The notes beneath the pieces are model-generated. The model did not search any database, was not told where the DNA came from, and saw only the letters and a program-made list of their open reading frames with translations. DNA of 64,000 bases, taken from contig JH599961.1 in NCBI GenBank assembly GCA_000245075.1, positions 62,001-126,000 of the forward strand, written 5' to 3'. Position numbers and translations under genes: made by a program. The DNA is from Acetobacteraceae bacterium AT-5844. GTDB taxonomy: Bacteria > Pseudomonadota > Alphaproteobacteria > Acetobacterales > Acetobacteraceae. This document shows positions 1-9,421 of this stretch, piece by piece; position 1 is the stretch's first letter; every line of letters begins with the position of its first letter.

Positions 1-614
1 AGCGCCGCATCCAGCTCCGGGTCTACTCCGGAACAGACGACAACGGCGCGGGCCGGCCTATCCCCGGCATTGAGGTAGGCGTGGCCCATGGTGCTGTCGA
101 GGTAGATGCCGTCGCCCGGCTCCAGCACGTCCGGCGCATAGAATTCGGTATGAACCTCCACGCGGCCCTCGATGACGTAGAAATATTCCTCGCCTCCATG
201 GCGGATCAGATCGCCGAATTCCTCGATCGTGCGGGCATGCAGTTCCGCCATGATGGGGATCATGCGTTTCCGGGCGAGATCAGTGAATTGGTAGAGATAC
301 TCATACCAGTCCGTATGCAGCCTTTGTCCTTGCCCCCGCCGGCTGATGCTGCGGCGCGCCATGACGGGACGGGCCGGAGCGCTGCCAGGCGTCTCGAACA
401 ATGTGGCCACGTTCACCCGCAGCCCCTCGCTGAGCGCGAGCAGCTTGTCATAGGTGAGGGACATCTGCCCGTTCTCCACCTTGGACAGGGTGGAGACGGC
501 AAGCCCCGACCGCGCGCTAACCTCCTTTAGCGTGAGGCCCTGAGCCTGACGCGCGGCGCGGACAGACTCCCCCAGGGACGGACGGCCGATTGTCGAGTCG
601 GGAAGCTCACCCAT
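1..614 (-). CDS. XRE-family transcriptional regulator with C-terminal cupin domain (3' part missing)
   Basis: The reading frame starts at the ATG at 614-612 and runs off the left edge, so at least 204 residues are visible. Residues about 13-68 form an XRE helix-turn-helix (SLGESVRAARQAQGLTL, then VSTLSKVENG). Residues about 120-195 form a cupin_2 barrel (HGGEEYFYVIEG). Proteins of this build usually sense a small metabolite, often an amino acid, polyamine or related compound, and regulate a neighbouring catabolic or transport operon. The gene is divergent from the M81 peptidase at 718, with only 103 bp between the starts, so control of that operon is the natural inference. The ligand is unknown. 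Confidence 0.88.
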   Translation of the reverse strand, partial: MGELPDSTIGRPSLGESVRAARQAQGLTLKEVSARSGLAVSTLSKVENGQMSLTYDKLLALSEGLRVNVATLFETPGSAPARPVMARRSISRRGQGQRLHTDWYEYLYQFTDLARKRMIPIMAELHARTIEEFGDLIRHGGEEYFYVIEGRVEVHTEFYAPDVLEPGDGIYLDSTMGHAYLNAGDRPARAVVVCSGVDPELDAA

Positions 615-717
615 GTTGACGCTTTCGCGAAGGCAGTTTCACTATAGGTCAACTTTTGATCGATCCTGCTACCGTGGCTGTAGGATGCCGGGGCGCATTG
701 AGCAAGGGAGAAGGCGA

Positions 718-2193
718 GTGAAGATTTTCATCGCGGGGCTGGCGACCGAGACCAACACCTTCTCTCCCATCCCCACGGGATGGGCAGGCTTCAAGGACGG
801 CCGGATTTGGTTCCGCAACGACGGCAGCCGCCATCCCGCCGTCTCCGGCAATGTCCCTCTCATCACCTGGCGCCGCCTGGCGGAGGCCGATGGCCATGAG
901 GTGGCGGAGAGCCTGTGCACCTTCGCCCAGCCCGCCGGCACCACGCTGAAGCATGTCTATGAGGGCCTGCGGGACATGCTGCTGGACGATCTGCGGCAGG
1001 CAGGGCCCGTGGATGTGGTGCTTCTCTTCATGCACGGCGCCATGGTCGCCCATGGCTATGACGATTGCGAGGGCGACACCCTGGCGCGGGTGCGGGAGGT
1101 AGTCGGGCCCGGGGTCAAGATCGGCATAGAGCTCGACCTGCACTGCCATCTGACGGAACTGATGCGGACAAGCGCCGACGCTATCATCACCTATAAGGAA
1201 TACCCGCATATCGACATGGCGGAGCGGGCGGAAGAGCTCTACGCCCTCTGCACCCGCGCCGCACGGGGCGAGGTGAACCCCGTCACGGCCTACCACGATT
1301 GCCGCATGATCAGCATGTGGCGCACGCCCCAGGAGCCGATGAAGTCCTTCGTCGCCCGCATGCAGGCGCTGGAAGGCAAGGATGGCATCCTCTCCGTCTC
1401 CTTCGGTCACGGTTTCCCCTGGGGAGATGTTGAGGAGGTCGGAGCCAAAATGGTCGTCATCGCCGATGGCGACGTGTCGAAGGCTGAAGCTCTGGCAAAG
1501 ACGCTGGGCGAGGAAGTCTGGGCCATGCGGGAGGCGACCTCCACGCGCCATGACACGATCGACGAAGGGATCGACCACGCTCTGGCCGGCACGGGCGGGC
1601 CGATGGTCCTGGCCGATGTCGCCGACAACGCCGGCGGTGGCGCGCCCTCGGACAATACCGCCATCCTCCGCCGGCTGGTTGACCGGGGCGTGAAGGGCGC
1701 CGTTATCGGCTGCTTCTGGGACCCGCAATCGGTGGCCTTCTGCCAGGAAGCGGGGGAGGGCGCCAACTTCCTCCTGCGCATCGGCGGCAAATGCGGCCCC
1801 TCTTCCGGTGATCCGGTGGACCTCATGGTGACGGTCCGCAAGGTCGAGAACGACTTCTTCCAGACCGGCTTGAGCGGCGGGCGGGCGAGTTTCGGCCCCA
1901 GCGCCTGGGTCTCCGCCGATGGCATAGACATCGTGCTCACCAGCAAGCGGCAGCAGACCTTCGCGCCGGATGCCTTCACCGGCCTCGGCATCACGCTGGA
2001 GGACAAGGCGCTGGTGGTCGTCAAATCCACCCAGCATTTCCATGCCGCCTTCGCGCCGGTCGCGCGGGAGATCCGCTACGTGGCCGCGCCCGGCGCCATT
2101 CCGCCGGACTATGCGAACATCCCCTTCACCAAGCGCACGCGCCCCTTCTGGCCGCGCGTCGCCGATCCTTTCTCTGCCAGCAACAGCCTCTGA
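718..2193 (+). CDS. M81 family metallopeptidase (MlrC-like)
   Basis: This 491-residue protein has the M81/MlrC pattern. The N-terminus is VKIFIAGLATETNTFSP. The putative metal-site segments follow: DLHCHLTELM near residue 140 and KEYPHIDMAERA near residue 160. The MlrC C-terminal domain carries the VVKSTQHFHAAF segment. The founding member hydrolyses linearised microcystin, and most relatives are zinc peptidases of unknown substrate. I chose the GTG at 718 because GGGAGAAGG lies just upstream and because the family begins at this point. An upstream in-frame ATG at 613 would add 35 residues unlike the family. It heads a run with an oligopeptide-binding protein, an amidohydrolase and a COG0523 GTPase. 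The substrate is not determinable from sequence. Confidence 0.9.
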   Translation: MKIFIAGLATETNTFSPIPTGWAGFKDGRIWFRNDGSRHPAVSGNVPLITWRRLAEADGHEVAESLCTFAQPAGTTLKHVYEGLRDMLLDDLRQAGPVDVVLLFMHGAMVAHGYDDCEGDTLARVREVVGPGVKIGIELDLHCHLTELMRTSADAIITYKEYPHIDMAERAEELYALCTRAARGEVNPVTAYHDCRMISMWRTPQEPMKSFVARMQALEGKDGILSVSFGHGFPWGDVEEVGAKMVVIADGDVSKAEALAKTLGEEVWAMREATSTRHDTIDEGIDHALAGTGGPMVLADVADNAGGGAPSDNTAILRRLVDRGVKGAVIGCFWDPQSVAFCQEAGEGANFLLRIGGKCGPSSGDPVDLMVTVRKVENDFFQTGLSGGRASFGPSAWVSADGIDIVLTSKRQQTFAPDAFTGLGITLEDKALVVVKSTQHFHAAFAPVAREIRYVAAPGAIPPDYANIPFTKRTRPFWPRVADPFSASNSL

Positions 2194-2211
2194 CGCCGGA
2201 GCCTGACGCGA

Positions 2212-3795
2212 ATGACCACCACCCGCCGCTCTCTCCTGGTTGCCTCCGCAGCGCTGTCTCTCGCACCTGCTCTTGGCCGCCCGGCGGTGGCGCAGGGCGC
2301 GAAGGTCCTGCGCTTCGTGCCGCAGGCCGACCTTTCGGCCCTCGATCCGGTCTGGACCACGGGTTACGTGGTCCGGAACCACGGCTACATGGTCTATGAC
2401 ACGCTCTACAGCATGGACTCCAAGTTCCAGCTGAAGCCCCAGATGGCCGAAGGGCATGAGGTGACGGATGAGGGCCTCACCTGGACCATCCGCCTGCGCG
2501 AGGGGCTGAAGTTCCACGATGGCGAGCCGGTGCGGGCCCAGGACTGCGTGGCCAGCATCCGCCGTTGGGCGGCGCGAGATGGCTTCGGCGCCACGCTGAT
2601 GGCGCAGACCAACGAACTCTCCGCCATTGACGACCGCACACTTCGCTTCCGGCTGAAGGCGCCTTTCCCGCTGCTGGCCGATGCGCTGGGCAAGCTCTCC
2701 AGCCCTGTCCCCTTCATCATGCCGGAGCGGCTGGCCAGTACATCGCCACAGGAGCAGATCCGCGAGGCCATCGGCTCCGGCCCCTTCCGCTTCCTGAAGG
2801 ATGAATGGGTTGCAGGCAGCCAGGCGGTCTATGCGAAGTTCGATGGCTATGTGCCGCGCAGCGAAGCTGCCGACGGCGCCGCGGGCGGCAAGCACGTCCA
2901 TGTAGATCGCGTGGAATGGAAGGTGATCCCGGATACCTCCACCGCCGTCTCCGCCCTGGCCACGGGGCAGGTGGACTGGCTGGAGAACGCATCCGCCGAC
3001 CTGCTGCCCATCCTGCGCCGTTCCAATGACATTGTCGTCACCACGCGCGACCCGCTGGGGATCTATGTGCTGCTGCGCTTTAACGCGCTCTACCCTCCCT
3101 TTGATGATGTACGCGTACGCCAGGCAGTATTGTATGCGCTGAACCAGCCGGACTACCTGCAGGCGATGGTGGGAGACCCCGCGCTGTTCAGCGAGTGCAA
3201 GGCCTTCTTCCCCTGTGGCACGCCGCTTTCCACGGGCGCCGGCGGAGAGGCGATGGAAGCCAATCTCGCCAAGGCGCGGGATATGCTGAAGGCCAGTTCC
3301 TATGATGGCCGTCCGGTTGTCATCATCTCGCCGACTGACATGCCCTTCCTGGCCCCTCTGGGAGAGGTCACGGCCGATCTGCTGAGGCGGCTCGGCATGA
3401 ATGTCGGTTTGGTCTCGACGGATTGGGGCACGGTGCTGGCACGCCGCGCGTCTCAGAAGCCGCCGGCAGAGGGAGGGTGGAACATCTTCCACACCACTGC
3501 CGTGGCTGCCGAATTCATGAGCCCGGCCTCCCATCTCGCATTGCGTGGCAATGGGCGTGCCGGATGGGCAGGTTGGTTCACAGACGCCAAGCTTGAAGAG
3601 CTGCGCACGCGCTGGTTCGCCGCGGAAGGCGAGGCCGCGCAGAAGGCCATTGCCGCCGAGATGGAGCGCGAAGCTTTCCAGAGCGTGCCTTATGTCCCGG
3701 TCGGCACCATTCAATCCCCCACGGCCTACCGCCGAAATGTGCAGGGCGTCCTTCCCGGCACCGCGCCTGTCTTCTGGAATCTGCGTAAGGACTGA
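2212..3795 (+). CDS. ABC transporter substrate-binding protein, family 5 (peptide/nickel type)
   Basis: The 527-residue product is a periplasmic SBP_bac_5 protein. Its N-terminus TTRRSLLVASAALSLAP has a twin arginine and a hydrophobic stretch ending near AVAQG, consistent with a Tat or Sec signal peptide and processing about residue 28. Family features are the early MVYDTLYSMD segment, LREGLKFHDGEPV, and the C-terminal peptide-binding lobe. The gene lies 18 bp after the peptidase and 4 bp before the amidohydrolase, so it is co-transcribed. No permease or ATPase gene is in the cluster, so it must use membrane partners encoded elsewhere. A di- or oligopeptide is the likely ligand. Confidence 0.92.
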   Translation: MTTTRRSLLVASAALSLAPALGRPAVAQGAKVLRFVPQADLSALDPVWTTGYVVRNHGYMVYDTLYSMDSKFQLKPQMAEGHEVTDEGLTWTIRLREGLKFHDGEPVRAQDCVASIRRWAARDGFGATLMAQTNELSAIDDRTLRFRLKAPFPLLADALGKLSSPVPFIMPERLASTSPQEQIREAIGSGPFRFLKDEWVAGSQAVYAKFDGYVPRSEAADGAAGGKHVHVDRVEWKVIPDTSTAVSALATGQVDWLENASADLLPILRRSNDIVVTTRDPLGIYVLLRFNALYPPFDDVRVRQAVLYALNQPDYLQAMVGDPALFSECKAFFPCGTPLSTGAGGEAMEANLAKARDMLKASSYDGRPVVIISPTDMPFLAPLGEVTADLLRRLGMNVGLVSTDWGTVLARRASQKPPAEGGWNIFHTTAVAAEFMSPASHLALRGNGRAGWAGWFTDAKLEELRTRWFAAEGEAAQKAIAAEMEREAFQSVPYVPVGTIQSPTAYRRNVQGVLPGTAPVFWNLRKD

Positions 3796-3799
3796 GCCG

Positions 3800-5275
3800 A
3801 TGTACGACCTGATCATTCGCCGCGGGCGACTGCTGGACCCCGAGACCGGCCTGGACGCAGTCGGCGATGTCGCCGTGCGCGGTGGCGAGATCATTGCCAC
3901 CGGGCAGGTGGAAGGCAGCGCGGCGCGTGAGATCGATGCCACGGGCCTTTGCGTGGCGCCGGGCTTCATCGATCTGCACGCGCATGGCCAGTCCATTCCG
4001 GCGGACCGGATGCAGGCCTTCGACGGCGTGACGACGGCACTGGAACTGGAAGTCGGCGTATTGCCGGTGGCGGGTTGGTACGAGAAGCAGGCTACCACTG
4101 GCCGCGTGCTGAACTACGGCACCGCGGCGGCCTGGATCTCCGCCCGCATCGCCGCCATGACGGGCATGGAGCCCGAACCCGAACTCGGCTTCATGGGCCG
4201 CGCCACCCGCCAGCGCCGCTGGATGGATGAGGTCGCGAGCGATGCCGAGGTAACAGAAGTGCTGCGGCGCGTACGGCAAGGGCTGGACGAAGGCGGCATC
4301 GGCATCGGCCTGCCGAGCGCCTATGCCCCCGGCACCGGCGTGAAGGAAATGTCGCTCATTTGCAGTCTCGCGGCCGAGCGCGGCGTGCCGACCTATACCC
4401 ACATCGCCTATATGTCGAATGTGGACCCGAAGAGCTCGATCGAGGCCTATACGCGCCTTATCGGCTATGCCGGCTCCACCGGTGCCCATATGCACATCTG
4501 CCATTTCAACAGCACCAGCCTGCTGGATGTCGAACGCTCGGCGGAACTGGTGCGTAAGGCGCAGTCCCTGGGGCTGAAGATCACGGTGGAGGCCTATCCC
4601 TACGGCTCCGGCTCCACCGTTTTGGGCGCGGCCTTCTTCACCGACCCCGCCTTCCCGGAACGCACCGGGCGCGACTACGGCGCGGTGCAGATGGTCTCCA
4701 CCGGCCACCGTTTCACATCCCGTGACGAGTTGGTGGCAGCGCAGGAGGAACAGCCAGCTTCGCTCGTGCTCTTCCACTTCCTGGATGTCGATGTGCAGCC
4801 CAGGCACCAGGAATTGCTGGATGTCTCCGTCCTTTACCCTGGCGGTGCCATCGCCTCCGACGCCATGCCGTGGACGCTGCCCGACGCCTCGGTCTATCTC
4901 GGGGAGGAGTGGCCTCTGCCGGCGGATGCATCCTCCCACCCGCGTTCCTCCGGCACCTTCACCCGCTTCCTCCGGCAATATGTCCTGGACCGCCAGACGA
5001 TGCCGCTGCTCGACGGCATCGCCAAATGCACGATCATCCCGGCGCGCGTGTTGGAGGAAAGCACGCCGCAAATGCGCCGCAAGGGCCGCCTGCAACCCGG
5101 CAGCGACGCCGATATCGTCGTCTTCGATGCCGCCACGCTGACCGACCGTGCCGATTTCCGCCAGATGAACCGCCCGGCGGAGGGAATGCGGCATGTGCTG
5201 GTGAATGGTGAGGCGGTGATCGCCGATGGCGAGCTCGTCACCACTGCCTGCCCCGGAAAGCCGGTCCGCCGCTGA
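3800..5275 (+). CDS. Amidohydrolase, D-aminoacylase / N-acyl-D-amino-acid deacylase type
   Basis: This 491-residue enzyme starts MYDLIIRRGRLLDPETG and contains the metal-dependent hydrolase signature APGFIDLHAHGQ, with the HxH pair near residue 60. Further likely metal ligands are in YTHIAYM, HMHICHFNS and IASDAMPW. The C-terminal composite domain ends DADIVVFDAATLTD. Relatives remove acyl groups from D-amino acids, but some subfamilies act on hydantoin-like or other cyclic amides, so the exact reaction is open. A longer frame back to 3545 exists but overlaps the preceding gene, and the family N-terminus begins at 3800. It sits between a peptide-binding protein and a metal-chaperone GTPase. 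Confidence 0.86.
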   Translation: MYDLIIRRGRLLDPETGLDAVGDVAVRGGEIIATGQVEGSAAREIDATGLCVAPGFIDLHAHGQSIPADRMQAFDGVTTALELEVGVLPVAGWYEKQATTGRVLNYGTAAAWISARIAAMTGMEPEPELGFMGRATRQRRWMDEVASDAEVTEVLRRVRQGLDEGGIGIGLPSAYAPGTGVKEMSLICSLAAERGVPTYTHIAYMSNVDPKSSIEAYTRLIGYAGSTGAHMHICHFNSTSLLDVERSAELVRKAQSLGLKITVEAYPYGSGSTVLGAAFFTDPAFPERTGRDYGAVQMVSTGHRFTSRDELVAAQEEQPASLVLFHFLDVDVQPRHQELLDVSVLYPGGAIASDAMPWTLPDASVYLGEEWPLPADASSHPRSSGTFTRFLRQYVLDRQTMPLLDGIAKCTIIPARVLEESTPQMRRKGRLQPGSDADIVVFDAATLTDRADFRQMNRPAEGMRHVLVNGEAVIADGELVTTACPGKPVRR

Positions 5276-6204
5276 TGCCTGTTCCTGTCTTGCTCGTCAC
5301 CGGCTTCCTGGGCGCGGGCAAGACGACGGTCATCAACCACTTGCTGACAGCCCCGCATGGGCGGCGGCTGGCAGCGGTGGTGAACGACTTTGGCGCCATC
5401 AATATCGATGCCGAGCTCCTGGCCGGGAACGCGGATGGAATGGTGGCGCTCCAGAACGGGTGCATCTGCTGCACCTTGCAGGGCGATCTGCTGCGCACTC
5501 TCTCGCTTTTGCTGCGGCAGGAACCGGCGCCAGAGGGCATCGTTATCGAGACGAGCGGCGTATCAGACCCGGCAGAGATCGTGCGCAGCCTGCTGGATCC
5601 GGTGATCTGGCGGGAGGCTGCGTTGGATTCCGTTCTTTGCGTGGCGGATGCGCAGGCATTGTCGGCGCAAGCCGCGCTGCCTGAGGACACGCTGTGGTTG
5701 TCCCAACTCCGCGCGGGGGACTTCATCATCCTCAACAAGGCCGATGCGGTGACGCCGGCGCAGCTGGCAGAGCTGCGCGTCCGGCTCAGCACGCTCATAC
5801 CCGGCCGCACCATATTGGAGGGGCATCATGGCCGGGTCCCCGCCGAGCTGTTCTTCACCGACGATCTCCCCGCTGCGCCGAACCGCTCCGTGCCTGCGGT
5901 ACCGCGCTTCCCCACCCCCAACTTCGAGAGCCTGAGCTGGACATCTGAAAGGCCGCTCTCCCTGCCGCGCTTCCAGGCCGCGGTCAGTCGTCTGGCGCCG
6001 GATCTTGTCCGCGCCAAGGGAATTCTGTGCTTCGACGGGCAAGCGAGGCCGATGCTGTTCCAGATGGTAGGGCAGCGCGCCACCTTTGGCGCCGCGCCTC
6101 CTCCATCGCCGGGTGCCGCGCCGGTGCGGTTGGTTTTTATCGCGGAGATCGGGCGGCTCCAGCCCGACAGGGTACGTGAGATGCTGGAGCAGTGCGTGGC
6201 CTGA
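5275..6204 (+). CDS. COG0523/CobW-family GTPase, putative metal chaperone
   Basis: The 309-residue protein has a Walker A motif GFLGAGKTT at about residues 10-18, the CxCC metal-binding motif in NGCICCTL near residue 64, and a guanine-specificity motif NKAD near 155. The C-terminal CobW_C domain is short. COG0523 GTPases deliver Zn or related metals to client enzymes. Its ATG overlaps the amidohydrolase stop by one base (TGATG), so the two are translationally coupled. That makes the amidohydrolase, or the M81 peptidase upstream, a plausible client; this is inference. It converges on dnaE2 with 25 bp between the stops. Confidence 0.9.
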   Translation: MPVPVLLVTGFLGAGKTTVINHLLTAPHGRRLAAVVNDFGAINIDAELLAGNADGMVALQNGCICCTLQGDLLRTLSLLLRQEPAPEGIVIETSGVSDPAEIVRSLLDPVIWREAALDSVLCVADAQALSAQAALPEDTLWLSQLRAGDFIILNKADAVTPAQLAELRVRLSTLIPGRTILEGHHGRVPAELFFTDDLPAAPNRSVPAVPRFPTPNFESLSWTSERPLSLPRFQAAVSRLAPDLVRAKGILCFDGQARPMLFQMVGQRATFGAAPPPSPGAAPVRLVFIAEIGRLQPDRVREMLEQCVA

Positions 6205-6229
6205 CGGTTCCCATCCCCGGGTAGAGCTT

Positions 6230-9200
6230 CTATCGCCAGTCCCGGCTGCTGCGCCATGCGCGAGGGCCGGGGCGGGCCACTTCATCCGCATGGGCCAGAG
6301 GCGGTTGCAACGTCCCTGGCCGCTCCAAATGGTGCAACCCATCCAAAAGCCTGGAATGGTCCTCCAACCGCCGGGCGATGAGGTGCAGAATGGGAACCTC
6401 GGTGGTATCCAGCCGCTCCAGCCGCCCTTCCACCAGCAGAAGCCGGGCACTGAGCACAGCGGCGCGGTGCGCCTCCGTGACGGCGCGGTAGAGCACGATA
6501 TTGGCGCTGCCGAATTCATCTTCCAGCGTGAAGAACACCACGCCCTTGGCGCTGCCCGGCCTTTGCCGCACCAGCACCAGCCCAGCCAGACGGACCTGCT
6601 GGCCTTGGCGGGCTTCCGCCATTTCGCGAGTGTCAATGGTGCGCAACTCCCGCAGCCTGGGCCGCAACAGGGCCAGCGGGTGGTCGCGCAGCGTCAGGTC
6701 CATGGCGCCGTAATCCAGCACCGTTTCCTCTCCTGCCGTCGCTGCAGGCAGGCGGGGCGCGGCTTCGGCCGCGGCGAAAAGGGGCAGGGGCGGTGGCGCC
6801 TTCGCCCGGTCCAGCCCAGCCGCTGCCCAAAGGGCGTGCCGTCGCCCCAACCCCATATCCCGGAAGGCATCGGCTCCGGCCAAGGCCTCCACCGCGCGGC
6901 GATCCAGCCCCGCACGCCGCACCAGCTCAGCCAGATCCTTGCAGGGGCGGGCAGCTACCAGCGCCTCGGCCTCCTCCTTTTTCAGCCCCTTCACCAGGCG
7001 CAGGCCCAGGCGTAGGGCCAGGCCCTGCTCCGCTGGTTCCAGGCTGCAATTCCAATGGCTGGCCGTGACGTCGACAGGGCGGACGGGTACGCCCTGGCGC
7101 TCCGCTTCCCGCACGATCTGCGCGGGGGAATAAAAGCCCATGGGCTGGCTGTTGAGCAGTGCGCAGGCAAAGGCGGCGGGGTAATGCCGCTTGATCCAGG
7201 CAGAGCTGTAGACGAGCTGCGCGAAGGAAGCCGCATGGCTCTCCGGAAAGCCATAGCTGCCGAAACCTTTGATCTGCTCGAAGCAACGGGCTGCGAAATC
7301 GGGGTTGTAACCGTTCCGGATCATGCCTCCGAGGAATTCATCCTGGAAGACGGGCAAGGTTCCGTCATTGCGGAAGGTAGCCATGGCACGCCGCAGCGCG
7401 TCCGCGCGCGTGGGGGTAAATCCGGCGGCGATGATTGCGATCTGCATCGCCTGCTCCTGAAAGAGGGGGACGCCGAGTGTGCGCTTCAATACCGCAGCCA
7501 GCTCAGGTTTGGGGTAGGAGGTTACTTCAATCCCATCCCGTCGCCGCAGATACGGATGCACCATGTCGCCCTGGATTGGTCCCGGGCGCACAATCGCAAC
7601 TTGGATAACGAGATCATAGAATTCCCGCGGCTTTAGCCTCGGCAGCATGTTCATCTGTGCACGGCTTTCCACTTGGAACACGCCCAGGCTCTCGCCGCGG
7701 GAAAGCATGCGATAGGTTTCCGGATCATCCTGCGGGATGTTCTGTAGATCGAGGCGCGGACCGCCATGAGCCGCAATCAGGTCCAGCCCCCGGTGCAGGC
7801 AGCTCAGCATGCCCAGGCCGAGCACATCGACCTTCAGCATCCGCAGGATTTCGATATCGTCCTTATCCCACTCCAACGTATGGCGGTTCTCCATCGCCGC
7901 CTTGGTCACCACCGCCAGCTCCGTCAGCTTGCCGCGTGTGATGATGAAGCCGCCGACATGCGTGGCCAGATGCCGGGGAAAGCCAATCAGCTCCTCCGCC
8001 AGATCCATCGCCATGCCGAGGCGCATACTGCCATCCGGGTCCAGCCCTTGCTCGCGGGCCACGGTGCGCAGGCTGTCATCGCCATGGTGCCAGGTCGCCT
8101 TGGCCAGACGTGCGGTAATGTCCTCCGACAGCCCCATCGCCTTGCCGACTTCCCGCACAGCGCTGCGGTGCCGGTAGCGGATCAATGTGGCGCAGATGGC
8201 GGCACGATCGCGGCCATAGCGCTCATAGATGTGCTGGATGACATCCTCGCGCCGCTCATGCTCGAAATCGACATCGATATCGGGTGGTTCATCCCGTGCC
8301 TCACTGATGAAGCGCTCGAACAGCAACTCGTTCTTGTCCGGTGGAACGGCGGTGATGCCCAGCACGAAGCAGATGGCGGAATTGGCCGCCGAGCCACGCC
8401 CCTGGCAGAGAATATCCTGCGATTGGGCGAAGCGGACAATCTCATGCACCGTCAGGAAGTAAGGCGCGTATCCCAGCTTCCGCACCAGCGCCAATTCATG
8501 CGCGATCTGCTTCCGCACCTTTTCCGGCACGCCTTCAGGCCAATGGCCAGCAGCAGCGGAGGCAACGCGGGATTCCAGAATCTCCTGGGCTGATCGGCCT
8601 TCTTCCAGAATTTCGTCAGGATATTCATAACGCAGCTCACGCAGGCTGAAGCGGCAGATGGAGAGAATATCCTGGCTGGCATCCACCGCTTCCTCGAAGC
8701 CCTTGAAAAGCCTGCGCATCTCCTGCTCGGACTTCAGATGCGCCTCGGCATTCTGGGTGGCGGCCAGGCCCAGCGTGTCAATCGTGGTACCGAGCCGGAT
8801 AGCGGTGAGCACATCTACCAGCGGGCGACGGTCCGGCGTGTGGAAGCGTGTGCCACCCGCCGCCAGCAGCCGCGCACCTGCCGCCCCAGCCATGCCCGAC
8901 AGGCGCTTCAACCTTTGCCGGTCATCGCCGCCGAAGCGGTGGGCTGTGGCGCAGAACAGCGGCAAGGCCAGCGCGCGCTGGAGGGCCTGCGCATCCCGCC
9001 GCAGCCGGCTGGCAAAAACGGCATCCGGGACTTCGGGCGCCAATAACGCCATCACCTGGCCTTCGGCGGCGGCGAGCAGCGCGTCCCTGCTGATGCGCTC
9101 CTCGCCTTTCTCAGCCACCATCCGTGCGGCGGAGAGCAGGGAGGTCAGCCTGCCATAAGCCGCGCGATCGGTAGGCCAGACCAGATATTCCAACCCATCT

Positions 9201-9409
9201 TCCAGCGCTACGCGGCAGCCCGGCACGAAGGGGAGTTCACATTCCTCGGCCGCTGCCATGGCGCGCACCACGCCTGCGAGAGAATTACGGTCCGCGATGC
9301 CGATGCCTGTGTGATTCAGCAGCTTTGCGGCTGCTACCAACTCCTGCGGGTGAGAGCCACCTTCGAGGAAAGTGAAGTTCGACATTGCGCCCAATTCGGC
9401 ATAGCCCAT
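6230..9409 (-). CDS. dnaE2: Error-prone DNA polymerase DnaE2 (ImuC)
   Basis: This 1059-residue C-family polymerase begins YAELGAMSNFTFLEGGSHP, the typical DnaE2 start, with a PHP domain over about residues 1-215. The polymerase core follows, including GRGSAANSAICFVLGIT and PPDIDVDFEHERR, where the aspartates are the expected catalytic pair. A helix-hairpin-helix region and a C-terminal OB fold (about 960-1040) complete it. DnaE2 performs translesion synthesis in SOS mutagenesis together with ImuA and ImuB. It is 12 bp downstream of imuB, and all three genes read in one direction from a LexA-controlled promoter at about 11.72 kb. The length matches the family. Confidence 0.95.
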   Translation of the reverse strand: MGYAELGAMSNFTFLEGGSHPQELVAAAKLLNHTGIGIADRNSLAGVVRAMAAAEECELPFVPGCRVALEDGLEYLVWPTDRAAYGRLTSLLSAARMVAEKGEERISRDALLAAAEGQVMALLAPEVPDAVFASRLRRDAQALQRALALPLFCATAHRFGGDDRQRLKRLSGMAGAAGARLLAAGGTRFHTPDRRPLVDVLTAIRLGTTIDTLGLAATQNAEAHLKSEQEMRRLFKGFEEAVDASQDILSICRFSLRELRYEYPDEILEEGRSAQEILESRVASAAAGHWPEGVPEKVRKQIAHELALVRKLGYAPYFLTVHEIVRFAQSQDILCQGRGSAANSAICFVLGITAVPPDKNELLFERFISEARDEPPDIDVDFEHERREDVIQHIYERYGRDRAAICATLIRYRHRSAVREVGKAMGLSEDITARLAKATWHHGDDSLRTVAREQGLDPDGSMRLGMAMDLAEELIGFPRHLATHVGGFIITRGKLTELAVVTKAAMENRHTLEWDKDDIEILRMLKVDVLGLGMLSCLHRGLDLIAAHGGPRLDLQNIPQDDPETYRMLSRGESLGVFQVESRAQMNMLPRLKPREFYDLVIQVAIVRPGPIQGDMVHPYLRRRDGIEVTSYPKPELAAVLKRTLGVPLFQEQAMQIAIIAAGFTPTRADALRRAMATFRNDGTLPVFQDEFLGGMIRNGYNPDFAARCFEQIKGFGSYGFPESHAASFAQLVYSSAWIKRHYPAAFACALLNSQPMGFYSPAQIVREAERQGVPVRPVDVTASHWNCSLEPAEQGLALRLGLRLVKGLKKEEAEALVAARPCKDLAELVRRAGLDRRAVEALAGADAFRDMGLGRRHALWAAAGLDRAKAPPPLPLFAAAEAAPRLPAATAGEETVLDYGAMDLTLRDHPLALLRPRLRELRTIDTREMAEARQGQQVRLAGLVLVRQRPGSAKGVVFFTLEDEFGSANIVLYRAVTEAHRAAVLSARLLLVEGRLERLDTTEVPILHLIARRLEDHSRLLDGLHHLERPGTLQPPLAHADEVARPGPRAWRSSRDWR

Positions 9410-9421
9410 GACACGGCCACC

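Noticed and set aside
601-720. GTTGAC (615) and GTCAAC (648) with a TTCGCGAA palindrome (624-631) as operator of the regulator-peptidase pair
   Set aside because: The arms are 27 bp apart and no good promoter could be aligned, so it is not a supported site.
649-4098. A 1149-codon minus-strand open frame across the peptidase, binding protein and amidohydrolase genes
   Set aside because: It has no family-like motifs, low-complexity composition typical of antisense in GC-rich DNA, and it lies opposite three well-supported genes.
3578-5194. A 538-codon minus-strand open frame opposite the amidohydrolase gene
   Set aside because: No recognisable domain; the plus-strand protein has complete family motifs.
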